Shown: piece by piece, positions 15,310 to 22,329 of the stretch
Position numbering within the stretch: the first letter of the stretch is position 1
Layout of the letters: each line of letters opens with the position of its first letter
Virus record (IMG/VR): IMGVR_UViG_3300009093_000034
Location: 94,632-158,631 of that record
From: a virus
Reading direction: 5' to 3' (one strand)
DNA length: 64,000 bases
Made by a program: the position numbers and the translations under genes
Notes under the pieces: model-generated
The model's database searches: none
Told to the model about the DNA's origin: nothing
What the model saw: the letters and a program-made list of their open reading frames with translations, nothing else

Positions 15310-15384
15310 GGTGGAGTTGCCAGAGAGGTTATTGGCCCTGACTGTGAATCAGGTGGTCGCGGGTTCGAGTCCCGTACTTCACCC
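15310..15384 (+). tRNA. tRNA-His(GTG)
   Basis: Acceptor GGTGGAG/CTTCACC, anticodon loop CTGTGAA, T-loop TTCGAGT, discriminator C as expected for His. Confidence 0.92.
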
Positions 15385-15401
15385 TTTCTTAGGAGCATCA
15401 A

Positions 15402-15641
15402 ATGCTGGTTAATCCGTTGATCTCTGTTCCGTGCAAACATTGCCAACAGACTACTACGATCAACGTCAAGTCTATCTCAAGTCTAAACACAGAGAATGAA
15501 AGACTCCAGCGAGAGTTAGATGAAGCCAACAAGAAGATCAAGTTGTTAGAACTTGCTGCTGGTTGGGGAAAGTCAGACTCAGGTGGCTTTGATGGTATGT
15601 TTGGAGATCTCTTCTCTACAAAGAAGAGAAACGAATATTGA
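15402..15641 (+). CDS. small protein with CxxC and coiled coil
   Basis: 79 residues. N-terminal PCKHCQQ zinc-type motif, a heptad helix (about 28-52, LNTENERLQRELDEANKKI) and a Gly-rich tail. Overlaps the next start (TGATG). Unknown. Confidence 0.6.
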   Translation: MLVNPLISVPCKHCQQTTTINVKSISSLNTENERLQRELDEANKKIKLLELAAGWGKSDSGGFDGMFGDLFSTKKRNEY

Positions 15642-15901
15642 TGAAAGTAAAACTTCCATCTAGAGGACGAGGTCTCTTTAGAGAAGAGTACTATTCAATT
15701 TGCTCAGCTCACCAAGAGTTCAATCAAGAGTGTTCTACTTGCAAGATTGGTTCTTGGCATAATGTGTGGTTAGGTGTTGCTAATAGCGTTCTTTTCAAAG
15801 TTTGGCCAGCTCTTTGGATCTGGAATGCCAATCGTCCAAAGAACAAAACCAAGTGGCTCAAGTCCATCAACGCTAAGAATAATTTCCCAAATCTAAGGTA
15901 A
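15641..15901 (+). CDS. hypothetical protein
   Basis: 87 residues from the ATG at 15641, which shares bases with the previous stop. Two Cys pairs (CSAH, CSTC) and a Trp-rich hydrophobic stretch (VWLGVANSVLFKVWPALWIW), possibly membrane-associated. Basic C-terminus. Unrecognised. Confidence 0.6.
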   Translation: MKVKLPSRGRGLFREEYYSICSAHQEFNQECSTCKIGSWHNVWLGVANSVLFKVWPALWIWNANRPKNKTKWLKSINAKNNFPNLR

Positions 15902-15905
15902 GAAA

Positions 15906-16148
15906 ATGAAATTCTCAATTTTGGTCTTGTCATTCTGTCTTCTAACTGGTTGTAGCGCTGCTTACAATGGCGGAATGAACAACAGCTATTCTCCTTCCCT
16001 GTTTTCAATCCCAGAAGGATTGGAGTACGGAAAAGAAGTGGGAAAGAACTGGTTCGAAGGAACCTACAAAGGTGACAAGGTTTTGATCCATCAGACCGTT
16101 TCATACGGTGGATATTGGGAAGTTACCTTTATGTACGTGAAGAAGTAA
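15906..16148 (+). CDS. small lipoprotein
   Basis: 80 residues. Signal peptide with lipobox CLLTGC (Cys at about 16), then a mature part rich in Gly/Tyr strands. Likely exported and lipidated. Unknown role. Confidence 0.75.
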   Translation: MKFSILVLSFCLLTGCSAAYNGGMNNSYSPSLFSIPEGLEYGKEVGKNWFEGTYKGDKVLIHQTVSYGGYWEVTFMYVKK

Positions 16149-16165
16149 GATCGTATATTAGATGA

Positions 16166-16777
16166 ATGCCTCAATTCACCGACGACCAAACCTTCTTACT
16201 GAAAAAGTCCTTTGAAAAGTTCTTGAAGAACTCAACTGGAAAGTTCGTTGTTTTTGACCTTGAGACAAACGGTTTTCATGGTTCTAGTGTTCTTTCCATC
16301 TCAGCACAAAAGTGCCTCTTTGTAAGAGGAAAGAAAGTCTCTGTTCTTGGGGACTACAATCGTTTCTACTTTCCTGTAGAGAAGTTCAATTGGCAGGCCA
16401 TCAAGATCAACGGTCTTGGAAGAACTGCAGTGACAGCAAAAAGAGGTTCAGCTACTTACGCTCAGAACTTTATCGACGACATTACTGCCTTCAAACGATG
16501 GTGTGAAGGAATCGAACACTTTGTAGGTCACAACATCATCAAGTTCGATTGTGAGTTCTTTCCAAAGGACTTCAAGTTCACACACGTGTTTGACACCATG
16601 TTAGAAACTGTGGAACTTTGTAAGATATTGAGAGATGACGGTAAGAACAAGTTCCCTAAGTTGAGGGAAGCCGCAGAGTTCTTTGAGATTGATATTTCTG
16701 AGGGAATTCTTCACACGTCTAGTTTTGACGTAGATGTGACCACTCAACTGTTTGAGAAATTGTACTCACTAACTTAA
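16166..16777 (+). CDS. DEDDh 3'-5' exonuclease (DnaQ-like)
   Basis: 203 residues. Exo I motif FVVFDLETNG (28-37), Exo II GHNIIKFD (about 116-123) and Exo III H-T-S-S-F-D-V-D-V (about 184-192) give the DEDDh residues that bind two metal ions. Family members proofread DNA, degrade oligonucleotides or trim RNA (RNase T, oligoribonuclease). Lying inside a tRNA island, RNA 3' trimming is plausible. Confidence 0.85.
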   Translation: MPQFTDDQTFLLKKSFEKFLKNSTGKFVVFDLETNGFHGSSVLSISAQKCLFVRGKKVSVLGDYNRFYFPVEKFNWQAIKINGLGRTAVTAKRGSATYAQNFIDDITAFKRWCEGIEHFVGHNIIKFDCEFFPKDFKFTHVFDTMLETVELCKILRDDGKNKFPKLREAAEFFEIDISEGILHTSSFDVDVTTQLFEKLYSLT

Positions 16778-16786
16778 GGAGTGATC

Positions 16787-16960
16787 GTGACTGCAAGTAT
16801 CATTTTCTTGTGTATCTTTTTTGCAGTAGCCGTTTTTTGGCTTGGTTACACTGTTGGTTGGTCGTCTAACGATAACTCATTCAACAAACAAATGCGTCGA
16901 CGAAGACAAATTGATATCCAGAACACCATTGAGAGTTTTGGAAGAACTACGCGGAAGTGA
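16787..16960 (+). CDS. small single-TM protein overlapping tRNA-Leu
   Basis: 57 residues from a GTG after an AAGGAG site. One transmembrane helix (about 4-24) followed by an RRRR-containing basic tail. The last ten bases overlap the 5' acceptor strand of tRNA-Leu(TAA), so RNA processing would cut this message. Confidence 0.55.
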   Translation: MTASIIFLCIFFAVAVFWLGYTVGWSSNDNSFNKQMRRRRQIDIQNTIESFGRTTRK

Positions 16961-17031
16961 CCTCAGAGCGAATGGCACAGCTCGGAGTCTTAAACACTTT
17001 GGTTTTGGGGGTTCGAGTCCCCTCTTCCGTA
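16951..17031 (+). tRNA. tRNA-Leu(TAA)
   Basis: Acceptor GCGGAAG/CTTCCGT, anticodon loop CTTAAAC, variable arm GGTTTTGGG, T-loop TTCGAGT. Confidence 0.85.
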
Positions 17032-17186
17032 GAAAGGTAGAGTCAAACCTTGAGGGTTAAATTCTTCAAAATGACGAAGGTTGATTTCAGCAACCACCTA
17101 ATGCACAGGTCTTGGGATAAACGTGGCGCGACGATTATACCTGGGAACAGGGTAGCCCCGATGAAAAGGGACTGAATGTGCTACAT

Positions 17187-17258
17187 GCTTCCATCGACTA
17201 GCGGCTAGGTCGACTCCCTCTCAAGGAGTAAACGCGGGTTCGATTCCCGCTGGAAGTA
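17187..17258 (+). tRNA. tRNA-Glu(CTC)
   Basis: Acceptor GCTTCCA/TGGAAGT, anticodon loop CTCTCAA, T-loop TTCGATT. The 155 bases before it hold no gene. Confidence 0.9.
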
Positions 17259-17263
17259 TACAC

Positions 17264-17336
17264 GCTCTAGTCGTCTACTGGATAGGATGCCTGACTTTCA
17301 ATCAGGAAGACGTGGGTTCGAATCCCACCTAGAGTA
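17264..17336 (+). tRNA. tRNA-Glu(TTC)
   Basis: Acceptor GCTCTAG/CTAGAGT, anticodon loop CTTTCAA, T-loop TTCGAAT. Confidence 0.92.
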
Positions 17337-17341
17337 TACAT

Positions 17342-17430
17342 AGGCTCGGTGGCAGAATAGTTATGCAGCGGTCTGCAAAACCGTATAGGTTTGAAAGAAC
17401 CTAAGTGGGTGCAAGTCCCATCTGGGCCTC
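17342..17430 (+). tRNA. tRNA-Cys(GCA) with long variable arm
   Basis: Acceptor AGGCTCG/TGGGCCT, anticodon stem GCGGT/ACCGT with loop CTGCAAA. The variable region is about 20 bases and folds as AGGTT/AACCT, unusual for Cys. T-loop TGCAAGT. Confidence 0.75.
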
Positions 17431-17464
17431 TAGGTTTGATAGAAGGGAAGCATAAGACTTCTGT

Positions 17465-17737
17465 ATTGAGAACCTTACAAAGGAGAGTGGTGCGTATACG
17501 CGTATCGCTAATATCGTAGAGAAGGAAGTCCAATGTTTTGGTCAGCCTTCGACCTACATCACGGTCTTTGTAGATGAGAATGGTCAAGAGATTGAGCATA
17601 TTGAGTCTAGAGAGATTGAAGAGTTTGAATACCGTCTTGAGGAGCAACTTTTGCTTCTTAGGATCACCCAGGAAGAACGCGAACGCCAGTTGATAAAGAC
17701 TGAAGCGTTCTTCAAGGACCTTCAACAGGTCGGGTAA
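17465..17737 (+). CDS. coding-like ORF lacking a usual start codon
   Basis: A 90-codon frame between two tRNAs reads like a real protein (strand-rich N-half, then a Glu/Arg-rich helix EEFEYRLEEQLLLLRITQEERERQ split here for length), but no ATG, GTG or TTG lies at its 5' end; ATT at 17465 is the only plausible start. It could be a remnant, an extension of another frame, or use a rare start. Confidence 0.4.
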   Translation: MENLTKESGAYTRIANIVEKEVQCFGQPSTYITVFVDENGQEIEHIESREIEEFEYRLEEQLLLLRITQEERERQLIKTEAFFKDLQQVG

Positions 17738-17740
17738 TAG

Positions 17741-17814
17741 GCTGATGTGCATCGACTAGTAAAGTGGCCGCTCTCATAAGGCGGATTATGTGGGAGCGTT
17801 ACCCACCATCAGCA
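17741..17814 (+). tRNA. tRNA-Met(CAT)
   Basis: Acceptor GCTGATG/CATCAGC, anticodon loop CTCATAA. T-arm GTGGG/CCCAC has the non-canonical loop AGCGTTA. Could be elongator Met or an Ile2-type tRNA. Confidence 0.8.
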
Positions 17815-17820
17815 TCCCTA

Positions 17821-17893
17821 AAGAAAAGTCAACTGTCCCTGGCCGCGAGTTGTCGTGAGACTTCCGCATGCCCACCATAGTTGACTTTTCTTT
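17821..17893 (+). ncRNA. small RNA with perfectly paired ends
   Basis: AAGAAAAGTCAACT (17821-17834) is the exact complement of AGTTGACTTTTCTT (17879-17892), closing a 44-base loop. The 3' side is T-rich, so it could also terminate the tRNA transcript. No ORF. Confidence 0.5.
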
Positions 17894-17909
17894 TTAGAAA
17901 GGAATGAAA

Positions 17910-18218
17910 ATGAAGAAATTTCTTTTGGCTGCTCTTGTAGCCATGCTTTTGTTCTCTTGTACGGGAGAGTTCAAAGAAACTGACATTGCCCCACAGTGGG
18001 CTCACAGTTCATCAACGAACTATGTTTTTACTGAACTTACCAACTACGATCGTTACAACTTTCGTGTGTACAATTGGGTCTTGACTCCTATGAATGGTAA
18101 GGTCAAGCAGGATGCTGTTCTCTATCTTGAGAAACTTTATCCTGGAGACTCTGTTTACAACGAGAGTGATTCTTTGATCGTGATCTCTGAAATGAAACCT
18201 ATTCCGATAACCAAGTAA
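17910..18218 (+). CDS. lipoprotein
   Basis: 102 residues from the ATG at 17910; the ATG at 17904 is too close to the GAAAGGA site. Signal peptide ends in the lipobox LLFSC (Cys at about 17). The mature part has Tyr/Asn-rich strands. The -1 frame stays open for about 36 codons beyond the stop and reads as protein, so a frameshifted C-terminus is possible. Confidence 0.75.
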   Translation: MKKFLLAALVAMLLFSCTGEFKETDIAPQWAHSSSTNYVFTELTNYDRYNFRVYNWVLTPMNGKVKQDAVLYLEKLYPGDSVYNESDSLIVISEMKPIPITK

Positions 18219-18510
18219 AAGAAACGTGTGAAAAGACTTATGGCGTCGGGAGATACACCACAACCTATGACTACTGGAAGCGTGACCTAGAGCACGTAGC
18301 CGCCCCAAAAGAATAAAGGCAGTATCTGTCAACTACAGAGGCGGACTCAGAAGGTAGCAATGGAACTTCTAAACGACAGGTAAGATGGATAAAGGCCCTG
18401 TTTTGGAAGACAGACGGAATAATTGGCCGTCAACTTCGGTGAAAGAGATCCAGGTAAATAACCGAGGAAAAGAAGTGTGAAAAAGTTCCCCACATGTTTA
18501 TATTTGAATC
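18219..18510 (+). other. 292-base gap without a clear gene
   Basis: No complete tRNA or ORF. The first 98 bases are open in the -1 frame of the preceding lipoprotein. The remainder has short hairpins, including a CTGT/ACAG pair around 18400, but no recognisable RNA class. Confidence 0.5.
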
Positions 18511-18810
18511 ATGAGTAAGTACTTAGTTCTTAAGGAACAACTAGAAACTATTGGGACAGGTGAGATGACCTGTTTTGGAAATTCTATGACCCCAATTTTA
18601 TCTAGTGGTTCCAGATTACTCTTTCAAAAATGTGATGACTACGAAGTTGGAGACATCGTCTTTTGTAAGATCAAAGGACGATTCATAGATGCTCACTTGG
18701 TCACTAAGAAAGACAAAGGTTCTAAGAGATGGATGATCTCTAACAATCATGGCCATGAAAATGGTTGGACTCATACGATCTATGGTAAGGTCGTGAAGGT
18801 GCTTAGTTAA
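18511..18810 (+). CDS. S24/S26-type peptidase-like protein
   Basis: 99 residues with CFGNSMTPILSSGS near residue 21, in which S25 matches the catalytic Ser of signal-peptidase and LexA-type serine-lysine proteases, followed by VGDIVF and a strand-rich core. The catalytic Lys is not certain (KK in HLVTKKD is a candidate). At this size it resembles the minimal S24-like domain found in phages. It lies between lipoprotein genes, so processing of exported proteins is possible. Confidence 0.65.
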   Translation: MSKYLVLKEQLETIGTGEMTCFGNSMTPILSSGSRLLFQKCDDYEVGDIVFCKIKGRFIDAHLVTKKDKGSKRWMISNNHGHENGWTHTIYGKVVKVLS

Positions 18811-18811
18811 A

Positions 18812-19159
18812 ATGGTTACTGTCTACATGTCCAAAGAAGACGAACAAATTCTAAAAGATCTCAATGAAAACGTTGATCTAGCTACACAGGTTAGAGAAGA
18901 TTTCTTAGACAAGATGCTTTTGAAGTACTCAAAGTTCAAAGACAGAGATAGGATGTATTTTGAAAATGGACGAGTTGAAAAGTTTGAGTCTGTTCGTAGA
19001 AATAAAGATAATCCCAGGCATCTTGAACTCACATACTACTACATGAGGACAGGAAACCACGATTATCCTCTTGGTGAGGAACCAATCAAAGATCAACTCT
19101 ACACCAAACAAGAACTGATTGAGAGATTGACATCCCATCTAGAGTCTCTTAAGCGATGA
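18812..19159 (+). CDS. hypothetical protein
   Basis: 115 residues, one base after the peptidase-like gene. Charged and helical at both ends with a strand segment LELTYYYM. Overlaps the next gene by ATGA. Unrecognised. Confidence 0.65.
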   Translation: MVTVYMSKEDEQILKDLNENVDLATQVREDFLDKMLLKYSKFKDRDRMYFENGRVEKFESVRRNKDNPRHLELTYYYMRTGNHDYPLGEEPIKDQLYTKQELIERLTSHLESLKR

Positions 19160-19350
19160 CTCTATCTTGGCATCTTACTGATGAACAGGTTCAAAAACTA
19201 GTGGAATGGAAGAAAACTCTTTCTCCAGAACCGAGGACTGCTATAGGTGGAGCTTTTACCTATAGTTTCACTGATACGTCTATCGGAACCGTGATCAAGG
19301 TTAAGTACTGGGATGGTCAAGAGATTGATCTCACAGACTATGATTTTTAG
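19156..19350 (+). CDS. hypothetical small protein
   Basis: 64 residues, ATGA overlap with the gene before. N-terminal helix, then a compact strand domain (AFTYSFTDTSIGTVIKVKYWDG). Third member of the 18511-19350 operon. Unknown. Confidence 0.6.
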   Translation: MTLSWHLTDEQVQKLVEWKKTLSPEPRTAIGGAFTYSFTDTSIGTVIKVKYWDGQEIDLTDYDF

Positions 19351-19351
19351 T

Positions 19352-19358
19352 TACTAAT
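19352..19358 (+). promoter_or_regulatory. ACTAATT promoter-like motif before tRNA-Ile
   Basis: ACTAATT eight bases before tRNA-Ile(TAT), consistent with a start of transcription close to the tRNA 5' end. Confidence 0.45.
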
Positions 19359-19365
19359 TTTATAC

Positions 19366-19441
19366 GCGTCGGAAACGGAGCTGGTGGCAGCCGCGCGAGC
19401 TTATATCTCGCTGTAGGAGAGTTCGATTCTCTCACGACGTA
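19366..19441 (+). tRNA. tRNA-Ile(TAT)
   Basis: Acceptor GCGTCG/CGACGT (seventh pair mismatched), anticodon stem GCGAG/CTCGC, loop CTTATAT, T-loop TTCGATT. Confidence 0.85.
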
Positions 19442-19442
19442 G

Positions 19443-19547
19443 AAAACAAGAAGGCCTTCACGGCGGACCAGGTCGCTCCTGGTTTGGTTTATGATCTTCG
19501 TCAGTACTGAAACGACACCGGAAAAGCTGACGAAATCTTTCTTGTGA
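19443..19547 (+). ncRNA. three-helix structured RNA
   Basis: Outer pairing ACAAGAA with TTCTTGT, an inner hairpin ACCAGG-TCGCT-CCTGGT, and a second hairpin TTCGTCAG/CTGACGAA (19497-19504 and 19527-19534). It lies between tRNA-Ile and the ADP-ribosyltransferase gene. Class unknown. Confidence 0.5.
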
Positions 19548-19551
19548 TTTT

Positions 19552-19558
19552 ACTAACT
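19552..19558 (+). promoter_or_regulatory. ACTAACT leaderless promoter
   Basis: ACTAACT, four bases (CTCT), then the ATG at 19563 of the ADP-ribosyltransferase gene. Confidence 0.55.
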
Positions 19559-19562
19559 CTCT

Positions 19563-20195
19563 ATGACAAGAGACAACGCTCGACACATGGTTTTGTCCAT
19601 AGCAAATAGTATGGGGATAAAGCTCTCTTCTGAAGAGGAAGAGAAGCACATCAATGATGTCATAAAGAGCACAGATGAGTGGTTAGAGAATAATGGTCCA
19701 GATCTTCCAGAAGAGGAGATCTCAGACGAAGATGCTTTTCCCATCACTGATGTTTCTAGCGATGAGAGAAAGGTCTTGAACAGCTATAGAAACTATGGTT
19801 ATGAGACTATCAATAAGTTCTTGAGGTTCGGAAACTCTGAGTCTTTGTCTCAACACAAAGACATGATTGAGTTTCGAATAGCTACGATCGATGACGTCAT
19901 AGAAAGGAATCATTCCTTATCTGACGGAGTGGTCTATAGAATTGTTGAAGATGAAGGTTTTCTAAAAAGTTCGTTCACTGAACCAGCTTTTTTATCAACT
20001 TCATTTGATCACAGTTATATTGATTCACAGACGGAGAACTATGAGAACCCAGAGATTCTGGTGATTCATGTTCCAAAAGGAACTCCGTACGCAAGAGTGG
20101 CAGAACATGCCATGGATGATTTTGAAGGTGAGGTTCTTCTTCCAAGAGGAGGAACCTTGACAAAGCAAGGAGATCATTGGAACTTTTCTTGCTAA
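19563..20195 (+). CDS. mono-ADP-ribosyltransferase
   Basis: 210 residues. The C-terminal half has the R-S-E layout of ADP-ribosylating toxins: R126 in VVYRIVED, S145-T-S in AFLSTSFD, and E188-G-E190 in FEGEVLLPRGG. These bind NAD+ and transfer ADP-ribose to protein targets. T4-like phages inject or express such enzymes (Alt, ModA/B) to reprogramme host RNA polymerase and ribosomal proteins. The acidic N-terminal 100 residues may choose the target. Leaderless start. Confidence 0.85.
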   Translation: MTRDNARHMVLSIANSMGIKLSSEEEEKHINDVIKSTDEWLENNGPDLPEEEISDEDAFPITDVSSDERKVLNSYRNYGYETINKFLRFGNSESLSQHKDMIEFRIATIDDVIERNHSLSDGVVYRIVEDEGFLKSSFTEPAFLSTSFDHSYIDSQTENYENPEILVIHVPKGTPYARVAEHAMDDFEGEVLLPRGGTLTKQGDHWNFSC

Positions 20196-20219
20196 AAAGT
20201 TTTCAAAAGGATAAGATCG

Positions 20220-20228
20220 TGAGATATT
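20220..20228 (+). promoter_or_regulatory. TGAGATATT promoter-like motif
   Basis: Directly upstream of the structured RNA at 20235 and the tRNA-Gly/Ile pair. Confidence 0.6.
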
Positions 20229-20234
20229 ATTCTT

Positions 20235-20445
20235 TACAAGGGCTTGTACAGTTTCGACGGCTGTTGTAATAAGGTTCAACGAAATGCCCATGCACCCGAA
20301 CGAACCTGTTCCCTTTAAACAAGGGACGTATAGCAAGCCGGACCCGATGTCAAAGTCGGCAGGTCCATTGGGATAAGGGTTCCCCGCATGACCGTACCGG
20401 GGAGTAAGAGCAAAGGTCATAAATCATGACACCCTGTATCTTTTA
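20235..20445 (+). ncRNA. structured RNA with pseudoknot, tmRNA-like 5' motif
   Basis: Starts after a TGAGATATT motif. Contains TTTCGACGG, which resembles the conserved 5' loop of tmRNA, and hairpins GTTCCCTT/AAGGGAC and TCCCCG/CGGGGA. The loop of the last hairpin (ATGACC) is complementary to GGTCAT downstream, giving an H-type pseudoknot. No T-arm-containing 3' half or tag ORF was found, so it is not a standard tmRNA. May be a truncated, two-piece or unrelated RNA. Confidence 0.45.
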
Positions 20446-20449
20446 TTCT

Positions 20450-20521
<72 letters not shown>

Positions 20522-20541
20522 TCTCTTTTATACTCTCACTA

Positions 20542-20616
20542 CCGAGTGAGCTCAGCTGGTTGCTGAGACCCGTCTGATAAGCGGTTACAGGACGTGTTCG
20601 ATTCACTCCACTCGGA
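20542..20616 (+). tRNA. tRNA-Ile(GAT)
   Basis: Acceptor CCGAGTG/CACTCGG, anticodon loop CTGATAA, T-loop TTCGATT with a weak T-stem. Confidence 0.85.
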
Positions 20617-20622
20617 TAACTC

Positions 20623-20647
20623 GCGTTGGTGCTATGACTTACTTCGG
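20623..20647 (+). repeat. CTTACTTCG element, copy a
   Basis: GCGTTGGT, seven bases, then ACTTACTTCGG. One of at least six copies of a GGTGG...ACTTACTTCG motif in the RNA islands. It runs into the 5' end of the next tRNA-like gene. Confidence 0.6.
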
Positions 20648-20718
20648 AAAATTCGCCTAGCTGGTCAAGGCAAAATCATTTGAGATTTCTATCGCTGGTT
20701 CAACTCCAGCATTTTTCA
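20646..20718 (+). tRNA. tRNA-like, probable Gln(TTG), six-base anticodon loop
   Basis: Acceptor GGAAAAT/ATTTTTC, D-stem GCCT/AGGC and T-arm GCTGG-TTCAACT-CCAGC are sound. The anticodon stem AAATC/GATTT closes a six-base loop ATTTGA, so the anticodon is ambiguous and the gene may be decayed. Confidence 0.6.
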
Positions 20719-20837
20719 CCACAAAACAGTTGTGGCAGAAGTTACCGAGTTACTTTGAATCAAACCAACCAGTTCCCACGGTTAAGTAGTTGATTCCTGG
20801 AAACTTTTGAAAAAAAGTTTTCAAAAACCAAAAGCTT

Positions 20838-20846
20838 TGAGATATT
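20838..20846 (+). promoter_or_regulatory. TGAGATATT promoter-like motif
   Basis: Lies just after an A/T-rich hairpin (TTTTGAAAA/TTTTCAAAA) and immediately before the large RNA at 20857. Confidence 0.65.
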
Positions 20847-20856
20847 AAATAAGCAA

Positions 20857-21418
20857 ACTGACGCTGAGTCAGTTCTAAAGTTTAACTTAGTTGAGAGCAA
20901 AAACTAAGATGCGTGCTTAAAACCTTCTCCACGAAAGTGGATCCCCCCGGAAGCAGAGGCTGTTGTAGGTAACCTGAAGGCCTCCTCGATGCATCGCTCT
21001 CCCTGGAAGATCTTACGACGATCGTTGATCCTAGTAAGTTATTCTAGAACCAAGTTCGTTGAACTTGGGAGCCGGACAAGTTGGATAAGTAAACACCTAA
21101 TGGTGACGCGAATCTGACTTCAGTGCACACTGAAAACCCTCCTTTGGAACCGAAACGTTCTGAAGATTCACCCCAGGTGAGGCTGTTGTGGGTATCCTGA
21201 AGGCCTCCATCGTGCACGGTATGTCTTGGCCGCTTTTGGCGGCGCCTGAGACCTTTTAGACAGGACTCGGGGAGGTGAAAACCTGGCAGTTTATGTGAGT
21301 TCGCTATTTGCGTTGGCGCGCACCGGGAACAACCCTCGCCAAAGGGGATCTGAGTAGGAATCCAGTTAGGATCGAAAGGATAAACGTGGCTGCTTTCTCA
21401 TTCCAACTCTTTGAGTTG
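20857..21418 (+). ncRNA. large ornate non-coding RNA with duplicated module
   Basis: About 560 bases with no ORF, starting ten bases after TGAGATATT. A module of about 45 bases occurs twice (20957-21000 and 21179-21222): GAGGCTGTTGT-(A/G)-GGTA then CCTGAAGGCCTCC and a TGCA tract. Many local hairpins, ending in CCAACTC-TTT-GAGTTGG at 21402-21418. Size, own promoter and location next to phage tRNAs fit the ROOL/GOLLD class of giant phage RNAs, whose role is unknown; the match to either class was not tested. Confidence 0.6.
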
Positions 21419-21423
21419 GGGAA

Positions 21424-21514
21424 CCATCTAGTGTAACGGTGGCACACCGCCTGACGATAGGTCGTAGAGACTGACAATAAGGGGGCAGATTGAGGTTCAA
21501 CTCCTCTCGATGGA
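21424..21514 (+). tRNA. tRNA-like with extended central region
   Basis: Acceptor CCATCTA/TCGATGG (one mismatch) and a good T-arm GAGG-TTCAACT-CCTC enclose a D-arm and a long middle segment holding a GAC-GATAG-GTC hairpin and the repeat CTGAC-(G/A)-ATA. Anticodon cannot be assigned; it may be a class II tRNA or carry an insertion. Confidence 0.5.
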
Positions 21515-21611
21515 ATCAGTAGATTTTTGAGAATCAAGATCTTGCGGGGTTAAGAGGATCAACGAACTGACGTATCATGAAATCTAGCCGCAAACGGAAA
21601 GTAGAGATGCG

Positions 21612-21684
21612 GTTCCCATCGTCTAGTCGGATAGGACACCGGCCGTGCAGGCCGGAAACACGGGTTCGAGCCCCGTTGGGGATA
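21612..21684 (+). tRNA. tRNA, probable Ala(TGC), base 33 not T
   Basis: Acceptor GTTCCCA/TGGGGAT, anticodon stem CCGGC/GCCGG with loop CGTGCAG, T-arm ACGGG-TTCGAGC-CCCGT. Position 33 is G instead of T, so decoding identity is uncertain. Confidence 0.7.
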
Positions 21685-21711
21685 ACGTACTAACTAAAAG
21701 TACAACACATT

Positions 21712-21779
21712 GCGAGTTGGTGTAATAGCAGCATCAAAGTCTCATAAGCTTTAGGTCCCGTGCAATTCGGTGGCTCGCG
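21712..21779 (+). tRNA. tRNA-Met(CAT), short
   Basis: Acceptor GCGAGTT/GGCTCGC, anticodon stem AAAGT/GCTTT with loop CTCATAA. The T-arm loop reads TGCAATT and one stem pair is broken. 68 bases. Confidence 0.7.
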
Positions 21780-21790
21780 TCTAACCCACA

Positions 21791-21812
21791 GCGGTGGAAT
21801 GTCTTACTTCGG
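21791..21812 (+). repeat. CTTACTTCG element, copy b
   Basis: GCGGTGGAATGTCTTACTTC followed by GG. Enclosed by AACCCA/TGGGTT and followed by a GTCT/AGAC hairpin and a T-rich tract, so here it may form a small independent RNA (21783-21855). Confidence 0.55.
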
Positions 21813-21943
21813 TCTAGAAAAAACAGACAGTCCGATTATTCTTGGGTTTATTTTCATATCAGGCGTGCTTCACAACGTCTCAGAAGTCTATCGTAGTGGT
21901 AGAAAGAGTGATCGGAATTGTCGTGACCGTCCTATCGACCTAC

Positions 21944-22015
21944 GGGCTGATCGTATAACGGTTATTACAGTAGCTTTGCAAGCTTCGAATCAGGGTTCGA
22001 TTCCCTGTTGGTCCA
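21944..22015 (+). tRNA. tRNA-Ala(TGC)
   Basis: Acceptor GGGCTGA/TTGGTCC, anticodon loop TTTGCAA, T-arm CAGGG-TTCGATT-CCCTG. Confidence 0.85.
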
Positions 22016-22070
22016 GTGAAGATGTATAGAAACAGATTGGTAAGAATCCGTTCTCCATTCTGATAAAAAC

Positions 22071-22144
22071 GGGTCATTAGCTCAGTCCAGTAGAGCAACT
22101 CACTTGCAATGAGAAGGTCATCGGAGCGAAGCCGATATGTATCC
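22071..22144 (+). tRNA. degenerate tRNA-Ala(TGC)-like
   Basis: D-arm GCTC/GAGC and anticodon CTCA-CTTGCAA-TGAG are good. The T-arm has loop AGCGAAG, and the acceptor has two mismatches. Possibly a pseudogene, or an alternative-structure tRNA. Confidence 0.5.
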
Positions 22145-22253
22145 AACAAACAAAAGAGGAAGAGTGATGAAACAGAAACTATTCCTCGGCAATCTCTAAT
22201 AGCCATCCAGCTAAGAATTGTCCGAGGTTAAACAAGAAAAATTGGATAACCTT

Positions 22254-22325
22254 GGGCTCTTGGCAGATCGGTATTGCAGCTGACTTTTAATCAGTTATAG
22301 GTGGGTTCGACTCCTACAGGGCTTA
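22254..22325 (+). tRNA. tRNA-Lys(TTT)
   Basis: Acceptor GGGCTCT/AGGGCTT, anticodon stem GCTGA/TCAGT with loop CTTTTAA, T-loop TTCGACT. First of four clustered Lys tRNAs. Confidence 0.85.
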
Positions 22326-22329
22326 TTTT

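Noticed and set aside
17267-17752. 161-codon minus-strand ORF
   Set aside because: It runs antisense through two tRNA-Glu genes, tRNA-Cys and a tRNA-Met, so it is a shadow of RNA genes.
20235-20445. Complete tmRNA gene
   Set aside because: Only the 5' motif and a pseudoknot are present. No TTCNANN T-arm, matching acceptor strand or tag ORF with stop codon could be found, so it is listed as an unassigned RNA.
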